A DNA stretch of 64,000 nt, taken from the NCBI GenBank assembly GCA_026745465.1, contig JACYXH010000312.1, forward strand, positions 1,881,042 through 1,945,041, read 5' to 3'. Below the pieces are notes generated by a model that worked only from the letters and a program-made list of their open reading frames with translations, was not told the origin of the DNA and ran no database searches. How positions within the stretch are numbered: position 1 is the first letter of the stretch; each line of letters opens with the position of its first letter. Both the position numbers and the translations under genes were made by a program. Shown in pieces: positions 56,282-64,000 of the stretch. This stretch comes from Lota lota (lineage: Eukaryota > Chordata > Actinopteri > Gadiformes > Lotidae).

Positions 56282-59200
56282 CTATAGAGCACCCCATTTC
56301 TCAGCAGGGGGAAACTGCTCCACTTCTCCAGCTTCTGTGCACGGCTGCTCCCCCAGCATGAATGCCAACTTGTACCTCATCCGCACCTTCTCCTGCAAAA
56401 ACAAAACAAAAAAGATGTACACAACTGAGTATTCATTAACTAAAAAGGTGCTGTAGGTATGATTTAAGAGCCATTATTTGGGGGTTATTTAAAAGAAATG
56501 GCACAGCCCTCCATCAGCTTGGGAGTGAAATGCACTGCGAGAATATCTGTTACAACTCAACCGTGCCTGGATCAATTTACTCATAGAACGCTCTCATTTC
56601 TGACCAATCAGGGGCCTTTCAGGACATCTCTTCCCTGCTTGGTTTGGGGAATACCAGGTGTGTGAATGCAACAATTCCCAATGGCGGGGAAACATAGTGA
56701 AGGAGGGAGAAGAGCGGTAGGGGACGTTTTCTGTTGTTTCGTTTCAAAATCTTGCCATCTTCTGCTCTCTTTTTATCTCTGGAATCTTACCTACAGCAGG
56801 TTTAACTACAGCCCCTTGAAGTAGGATCTTGTGTAGCCAGAATACGCTTAGCCTTGGTCATATAAAACAAATCAATCTATTGTTTTTACATATTCATTGG
56901 TGAAACGATGGATGACCTTCTTCTCAACAGTCGAACTCCAGTACCTTGAGCGGATTGGCCAGCAAGATGATTTGGCTGATGGCAGCAGGGGGTAGAATGG
57001 GGTTGAATGCCGCTAGCTCTGTCCCGGATGGAGGCTGTAGTCTCAACCTCATAGACTAGAGAGGAACAACCAAATCAAGAGACTGCTCACAGTACCAGCC
57101 ATGTATTCATCTAGATAATGAAATGTCGATGTGCCACATCCTGTGTGTGCACCTTTGGGACTGCAGCCTGCAGAACGATGTTGCTGGCGGGCAGCGGGGC
57201 TGTGTTGAGCATGGACGCCACCATCACAAGTACATCAGGTCTGTCTGGTGGGCAGTCGGAGGCAAAGTGGAGCAACACTCGGATGCCGTATTTGTCGTAC
57301 ACAGTTACCGGGCAAACTTTGCCTAAATAAACAAGGAAACAAAAATCAGACAAAATCCATGCTACGTGAATAATTCACTCATTGATATAAGGGTGTAACG
57401 GTTCTGAAACCGAGACCCAAATCCGGGATGCGAATGTCCACGTTCCCAGTCGCGGTTCTGTCCTTCCGTGCCGCAGACGTGAAATCCTCCGCCCAACGCT
57501 CCACTCTGCTCCGAACGCGTGTGTAGCAGTCTTTTTGTGACGTAGAAGTGCCTTTTAGAATACTCTTCTACTCTAGGTAGGCTTCCCAAAAACCTACCGA
57601 TAACGCTACGGTGTGTGTGTGAGTGGATGGTGAAGCTTCGTGCAAGTAGCGGATTCTTTTGATGTCCGAGTCGGTGTCCGATAGAAATCTGGCGCATTTC
57701 ATATACAACATCGATCACACACAACGACGGTACTAAAAACGCACCACTAAGTTGCTGTGGGTCATAACTTTGGGGATAACACGATGTACTCGTTACGCCT
57801 CTAATCATTGAAGAGAAACCCAAGACGTGACTCACTTGGTTTGATTGCCTCCAGAGAGACCTTGACACCGGACAAGGCGATCTCCTGGCCCTTCCCGGGA
57901 CTGGGTTGACTTGGCGTGAGGACAGGCGACAGTGAGCGTAACAGAGGGCTGTCGTCTGCCTGACTCTTAGCGGGCGGGAAAACAGGAGGCCCTGCTGGAA
58001 CCCCTCCCAGGAGAAGGGGCATGGGGGAGGAGGACGACGTGGAAGCTGCTCCTAGCAACCCCGGGACATCCAGCATGCCAGTTGTACTGAGAGCGGTGGA
58101 AGACAAGTGTCAAAAATAAATAAACGCAGTTAAAATCTTTAATTGTGCCATGACATTTTCTTTTAAAGTATTTAAAATGCATTTTGTTTTTAAGGGCTCA
58201 CGTTTTGTAACTGCCGAGGTCGAGCAAGTCCAAATCCTGCAGATTGCCGTTACTTGAGCCTGGGGGAGGCAGGGAAATGCTTGCTGTATGAGGCGAAGCC
58301 ACACTGGTGACCTGCGATGGGTACGCTGTTGCTGAAGCAGGGCTGGGGAGAGACGAGGCAAAGGTGCTGCTGTATGACTGGTGGCCAGCAGGTGAAGCTG
58401 TCGCAGCGGAGGAGGACGAGCAGGACGAGGTAGCTTGCAGGCTGGGGACGGTGGTGGCTGACGGGGTGGTATAGGGGGACGCAGAGAAGACAGCAGAGTG
58501 GTGTGAGGTTGAGGCTGTGCGGGAAGACTGGGCCGGGGGAACGCCTGTGGAGAGGCTGGTAGGAAACACTGAGAACGTGGAGAGGGAGGACGGGGCTGGA
58601 AGCGATGCAGGGCCGAAAAGATAAAAGTCCTGACTGGAGTCCTGGGAGAGAAAATAAAATAAAAATAAAGAAAATACTGAATACAATAAGCAGATAAACA
58701 AAGAGATGATGAGCACTGAAAAAATAAAAACTAAACATAAACCAACCTGTAAGGATGTCAGTTGACAATCCAGGGCTTCAGGTCTAGTCATGGTTGATTG
58801 ACTTATAACAGGGGCAGGGTCACCGATACCTGCCAACAATTCCAAAACACACACATACCATGAAGCAAAAGCAGAAAAGACGACAGTCCATTTAGTTATG
58901 CCAAGTCACTCTCAATGTGGTCAGCCAGTTCGGGTTTGATGGTCATCACCTAAGGACAACAGCTCCTCGTCGAGCAGCGTCAGGGCTGTGGAGGCTGCCG
59001 TGAAGGAGCCTCGGGGCCCAGGGCTGGTGGCGGCCCCGTACAGCAGGTCTGCAGGGATGGACAGGGAGGAGGGTGGGTCCTGCGGCTGGCTGGAGGTGAC
59101 TGCCGCGGGCCCCTGGGGGTCCAGGCCAGCTAGATCGATGAGGACCTCTGACTGTTTTGCCTTGTGGCCTGGCACAGAGGACATGAGACTCCACATCAGG

Positions 59201-61261
59201 TTGTTTTTTTTTTTTTTTTTACACACACACGCACGCACGCACACCCACATAAACACAAACGCAAGTTAAAGTGTAGCGTTACACAACTGCCATAGATTAA
59301 TGTATAGTATACTACACTAGTATAATGTAGGTTGACTACAGTAACATGGCGCCATTCTAAGACACTTTTTCAGTTCATGTGAATTAAGACTGAAAACGTG
59401 CATACGAGTCAAATGTTCTTCTTTCTCTCCGTTGATGATATGTCCTTCTACAATCCTCTTGTAGGAGTTAATGACACGGGAGAGGTCATCGCTGGCCTGC
59501 AGGATGTTCCCTGATGGTGAAGGTAACCGGGTTAAGACAGGCGTAGGAGCCACCAAACGCTCCAAGAAAACATTACTACACACACACACGCTGGTTGTAC
59601 TGACAATAGCCTGGTCCAATTGTATGTTCTTACTGCCGCTTTGGTTGAGTGTTTAATATGAGTACATCCCATATGCCATGGTCTAGAATAGGTGTGAGGG
59701 CAATGCGCATTTATCGAGTTAACTAAAGTATTTGTAAATCTTGTGTTGTGCATTAACGACAATTTATAATCTTATTCTATAGTGGGGGGAGTTCCCCCAT
59801 TCCTTACCCAAGTTACTGTCATTGTCCTCAGTTTCCGTGGCAAGCTTGAAAACTGTCTGCCTGAGCTTATCACAATCTCCATACAACTCCTGTTAAGAAG
59901 AAAGACCCCAAATCAGGCATGTTCCCAATAGCACTATCTTAGAGCCAAGTCAGACAATTAAAACTGGACGGACATACTTAATAGATTATTCCTTTAAAAA
60001 AACCTGACTTTTACTGAGAACATCATCGAAGCAAATTAAATAATCGTGTAAAATGTGATGTAGTAAAAATAAATACGCCATGCTAACTAATTTATACACA
60101 ATAGCTGTCTGTGAGCCTCCTCATTTTCATACAATTGACAAAAGCCTTTTTGCTTTGTCAACAAATAATAAATAAAAATGTATGAAGTGAAATGAATCAA
60201 TTTGAAGACCAACCCTGATGATCTCCTTGTCTCCATCTGTGGAGACCTCTGCACTGAAGTGATTCAACATCTCATTGAGGAGTTTAACTCTGTTGTCCAC
60301 CTCGTCCAGTGTTCTGTTCGTCTTTGTAACTTTCTGGGCCCGTACCTCGTCCTGGAAGGAGAACCCACAGAAGGAGAACCCACAGAAGACATGATTCAGT
60401 ACTTCAACTTATAGATACCCTTCACCCATCCATTCATTCATCTGCCTGTTTTTCTAATTTAAAAGGCACGTTAACCAGGGCCAGAAACACCCTCCATTAC
60501 AGTGTTTTCAATCGACTTATCTGGCATTTCTTTGGAGTTGGGAAAAAACACAGAAAAATCCTAAGCAATCATAAGAAGAATTGTAATACTAGCTAGAAGC
60601 CAGTGCTCACCTCTTTCACCATGTTTTTGATGAGCCGGTTGGCCTCTTGCAGGTCCTCAGGCTTTTTGCTCTTGAGAAGTTCTGCTAATCTCTATAGAAG
60701 GCAGAGAAATCAATCAAGCCACATCGAGTCGGGCTATCAAAGGTCAGGTCAGTCTCATGGCCTGTTTTCCCACAAAAACTACGGTCAGGCAGAGGCAAGC
60801 AAGATGCTGCCCCCACGCCTTGAGCGAAAACAAACTGAGCTATTCATCAACTTGATCCAACACTAACCCACCAACGGTCTGCCCTCTTTAGGTCAGGCCT
60901 TGCCAGTAACCGTAGCACAAGTGGGAACACAAGAGAGACTTTCCAATGACATAAATCTAAAATTACTCATTGCTGCAGAGGGAAACACATTTGTTTGTTT
61001 AAATATACAAGTGGATGCATGGGTAGTGTGCATGTGTTTGTGTTTCTTCAAATAATTCCTACCCTGCTCTTCTCTTCGTTTTCAAAAAGAGGATTCTTGG
61101 GCCGCAGAGAAGGGGAAGGTATTAGTGTGTTGTCGTGAGGGAGTTCTGGGTCCACTGACACAATCCCTGAAATCAAAACACATCCTCAGTCAGTTGAAGA
61201 TTGACAACAACAGGTTCAATTCCTCACGCCATTTAAATGGAATCAAAATACTGCCACTGTA

Positions 61262-61296
<35 letters not shown>

Positions 61297-63294
61297 TAAT
61301 ACTACGTTAAAGCGGTTCTATGCTTACCTTGCTTCTTTAGCATTTGATACGCTTCTGAGATCTTTGTTTCATCAGGTAGAGAGACAGTCCAACTGTATAG
61401 AATCTCAATGACCTTATTCTTCACTTTCTCAGATATTCTGTCACCAAAGTACTGAAAAAACATAACAATTGAAAGGGTTAGAAATAGAATAATCAAAGGA
61501 TGAGAAAGTGTCACCAGTACTGGGCTTTGGACATCTATGACTTGACATGGACATGAATAACACTGTTATTAATAGCTTCAGGCAATTATTCAAGTGGCCA
61601 TTTAAACCTCCTTTTAGATATTTCTGTATCACTGAATCACTAAAGAAACTCCATGACACAAATGTTGGTTATGCCTAGTCTTTCAGTTGATCCAGCACAT
61701 GTATTACACATAGTCCGTTTTTCCTGATCAAGCTAACATGCCTGAGCTGAAAGGAGCTGATGTTGTGTCAAATAGTTGGGTGCTTGCTCGTTTTGTCAAA
61801 TAGCTGTGGCCTTGCACGGTGAAATCAGGTCATTACCTCCTGCTTTTAGAGAAGGTGAGAACAAGTGGAGCACTTGTGTGGGTTTTGCGCTGCTAAAGTG
61901 ATAAAGCACAGCAGTACCCACGGAAACCTGAACGAATACTGAAATGTATACGTTTTCTTTCTCAACTGTTGTTTGCAAAGAGTGAGCATGTCAGAGTGTC
62001 TTGTACCATTAAAAATGAAAAATAGTCAACTTTAACGTTCACAGCATGTGGATGCATTTACAATAAAAACAAGTACTTCCAACTTTTCATTTTTTGAATG
62101 GAGAAAAACAATCGAAATTTTTACACACAAACTGCCCTAGTCTAGGTTTTCTCTGCAGCCAGTGTTTTTGTTTAGGACGATTTGAAACCCATCCACTGTG
62201 TCAAACCGGTCCGATTGTCCACCCAGAATGTTTATTTTCCCAGGAAATACTTAAATAAAACAGAACAAAGGGGACTCACCTTGGGTGAAACTACCTTTAT
62301 CAGTTCATTTAGAAAGCGGAATTTTCCAACTTCGTTGTGAAACCTTCCACCACAGTTCTTCATGCAAGCCTCTAGGACCTGCAGAATACATGGCGGTCAA
62401 AAGTAAAAGATGAACATATAAAAATAACAACAACCATGCATGAGTGGCAAATTACATGACATTACATAAAAACAACCTTTAATGCTAAAATCCTAATTAC
62501 CAAGATAGGATATGTGGTCATAGTAATGACTCAATTATGATAGATTACACTAAAAGCCACACTAGGGCCTTGTCTAGAACAACTGTGTCCTTATTCCTGG
62601 AGCTGTCCCCATGCCAGCGCAGCACTAAAACATGTCTGAGTGGCAGTGACCCAGAGAAGACCATGTGATCGCAGTTAGGCTGCATACCGTCAAGGTCTGC
62701 ATGGCCTCCCATTCCTGTGGAGACTGGATCTTGTACGCCAACAGTCTTGCAGCTATCTGTGGACTGTAAAATAGAGAAACAAAAACATATGTTGTTTTAT
62801 AATGAGCACAGTACATTTTAGATCAGCTCCCCAGCATAGCCAGTTTAACAAAAAAGGACCATCTTCCACAACTTCTCAATAAAAGCCTCAGGTAACGTAC
62901 ACGCAATTAATGGCACATTTATAATAGAGTTCACGTTTATTTTCCCATTTATTTCTCTGCTGGAACAGGAAGAATCGGACACATTATTTATGAATAAAGT
63001 AAAAGATGCCCATACCCCTCAAGCTCTTTATTGATTTGGTCACAGAATCCCATAATATACTCCCAGTCTTCCTGTAGGTTAGATGAGCTGGTGGCTTTGT
63101 CTGGAAAATAATCAGGTTAAATCATCATGTAGCTTTCATTTGACTTGGCCTTTTTAAATAAAAAGGGAAAACAACAGCCAAACAATCAGACAGGATACCT
63201 AACAGAAGGTAATGCTTTAAAAAACGCCCGTGTCAAATATGGTCAACTGTACATTTGACCAGTTCATTCTTTCTCTCTCTCTCTCTCTCTCCCT

Positions 63295-63391
<97 letters not shown>

Positions 63392-63978
63392 TAATAGTTA
63401 AAAGAAGTAGTTAACAAAAGGCTCATACACTGTCATTCCCTTCAGATGGCTCTATAGCTCTTCAACTTCCCAGGGGTTGTTCTTTGTTCAGTATAGGCCT
63501 ACAGGCACCTCGTAGATGTCCATCAAGTCAACCCAGTTTCTGCTTACTAAACATTTTTATCCTAAACAAACGTGTGCTGGTGCTGTTACTGTGAGCGTAA
63601 AAACGGATCGCACGCCCATGTCAGCCAGATTAGCGCTGCTTGCTATCGCTAGCTGGCATTGCCGACTTGTAATGACATATCTAAAGGCCAATAGGACCGA
63701 AGACGTCAACGCTCACTTTGGATCGCCGCTTTATGTTTTTGCACAGAGGAGCTTGCGTTCCTAGCCCGCGTCTGTCCCATTCTGACAAGTGATGGCAAAC
63801 AGTGGACCTGACCGTGACAGCATTGTGGAGCGGGTCGAAGCGTTTTTTATTTTAAATGTTGTTATAAGCAAGGAAAACGAACACATTGCTTTAAGTGTTC
63901 ATGCAATAGGACACAGACATAATTTTAGAAGATTTACTTACTGAGCCAAGACTCCAGCGACTCCCCGTCACCCGCCAT
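56282..63978 (-). CDS. gga3: ADP-ribosylation factor-binding protein GGA3
   Basis: Seventeen coding exons with matching phases give 771 residues (human about 723): 63,942-63,978; 63,016-63,100; 62,688-62,763; 62,280-62,378; 61,328-61,451; 61,063-61,166; 60,611-60,691; 60,214-60,351; 59,808-59,889; 59,406-59,510; 58,950-59,168; 58,747-58,829; 58,202-58,641; 57,836-58,086; 57,153-57,322; 56,945-57,055; 56,282-56,392 (TAG). Domains: VHS about 1-145 (binds acidic-dileucine sorting signals), GAT about 165-300 (binds ARF-GTP and ubiquitin), Ser/Pro-rich hinge about 300-640 with clathrin box LIDLA (320-324) and a DEELLSLG internal acidic-dileucine-like motif, and GAE ear about 645-771. It sorts cargo such as mannose-6-phosphate receptors from TGN to endosomes. 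The start MAGDGESLESWL matches the family. Confidence 0.96.
57388..57810. mobile_element. Candidate hAT-like element in gga3 intron 14
   Basis: The left end agggtgtaacggt and the right end rc agaggcgtaacga resemble imperfect inverted termini. The interior is GC-richer than the flanks and contains no transposase. The target duplication is unclear. Confidence 0.35.
61262..61294. repeat. (AAT)n microsatellite in gga3 intron 5
   Basis: About 11 trinucleotide units, 35 bases from the exon 5 donor side. Confidence 0.9.
63270..63389. repeat. (CT)n(CA)n compound microsatellite in gga3 intron 1
   Basis: About 27 bases of CT followed by a pure CA run of about 93 bases. Confidence 0.95.
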
Positions 63979-64000
63979 GTTTGCTCACTACTGCTGTTAT

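Noticed and set aside
57111..57353. Plus-strand frames over gga3 exon 15
   Set aside because: They are antisense shadows of the GAE-domain exon.

Overview
This is a nuclear segment from a ray-finned (teleost) fish. Three conserved vertebrate genes, jpt1, sumo2 and gga3, lie in the same order and orientation as in the human 17q25 cluster. Introns are short, dinucleotide microsatellites are abundant, and the mobile elements are of types common in teleosts. All the genes I could resolve are on the minus strand.

Layout. (1) About 1-42.3 kb is a tandem segmental duplication. Copy 1 runs from 1 to about 26.30 kb and copy 2 from about 26.30 to 41.88 kb. The seams lie inside exons of a small family of single-Ig-domain membrane proteins, so three 5' gene ends are present: copy A at the left edge, copy B ending at 26,733, and copy C ending at 42,302. 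Copies A and B look intact where visible. Copy C has a 2-base frameshift in its Ig exon. Each unit also carries a GC-rich exon-like block, a Ty3/gypsy integrase remnant, a 5'-truncated LINE and the downstream (stalk, transmembrane, tail) exons of the next Ig gene.

(2) The copies differ mainly by later insertions. Copy 1 has a 12.4-kb endogenous retrovirus (6,520-18,914, minus strand) inside the LINE. A second, non-autonomous LTR element (7,938-11,003) is inserted in the last codons of the retroviral env gene. The retrovirus keeps a long gag frame and a long env frame but has lost protease and reverse transcriptase, and its RNase H and integrase are broken. Its leader holds about ten degenerate stem-loop repeats with conserved flanks and varying stems. 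The nested element carries a 30-bp coding minisatellite. Copy 2 instead has a 422-bp solo LTR, a 327-bp insertion, a rearranged GC-rich block, and an empty LINE target site next to the filled one.

(3) About 42.3-64 kb is ordinary gene territory. It holds jpt1 (5 coding exons, 135 aa), sumo2 (4 coding exons, 96 aa) and gga3 (17 coding exons, 771 aa). All three reading frames can be followed through every splice junction. nup85, which lies between SUMO2 and GGA3 in human, is absent here.

Functional picture. sumo2 encodes a protein modifier, gga3 a clathrin adaptor for TGN-endosome sorting and jpt1 a microtubule-associated small protein; they are neighbours by ancestry rather than by pathway. 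The Ig-like genes form a young, expanding receptor-like family, and the repeats around them have driven the rearrangement. The main candidates for something not previously described are the retroviral leader stem-loop array, the nested minisatellite-coding LTR element, the Ig family with its conserved stop-bearing stalk exon, and the side-by-side empty and filled LINE sites.
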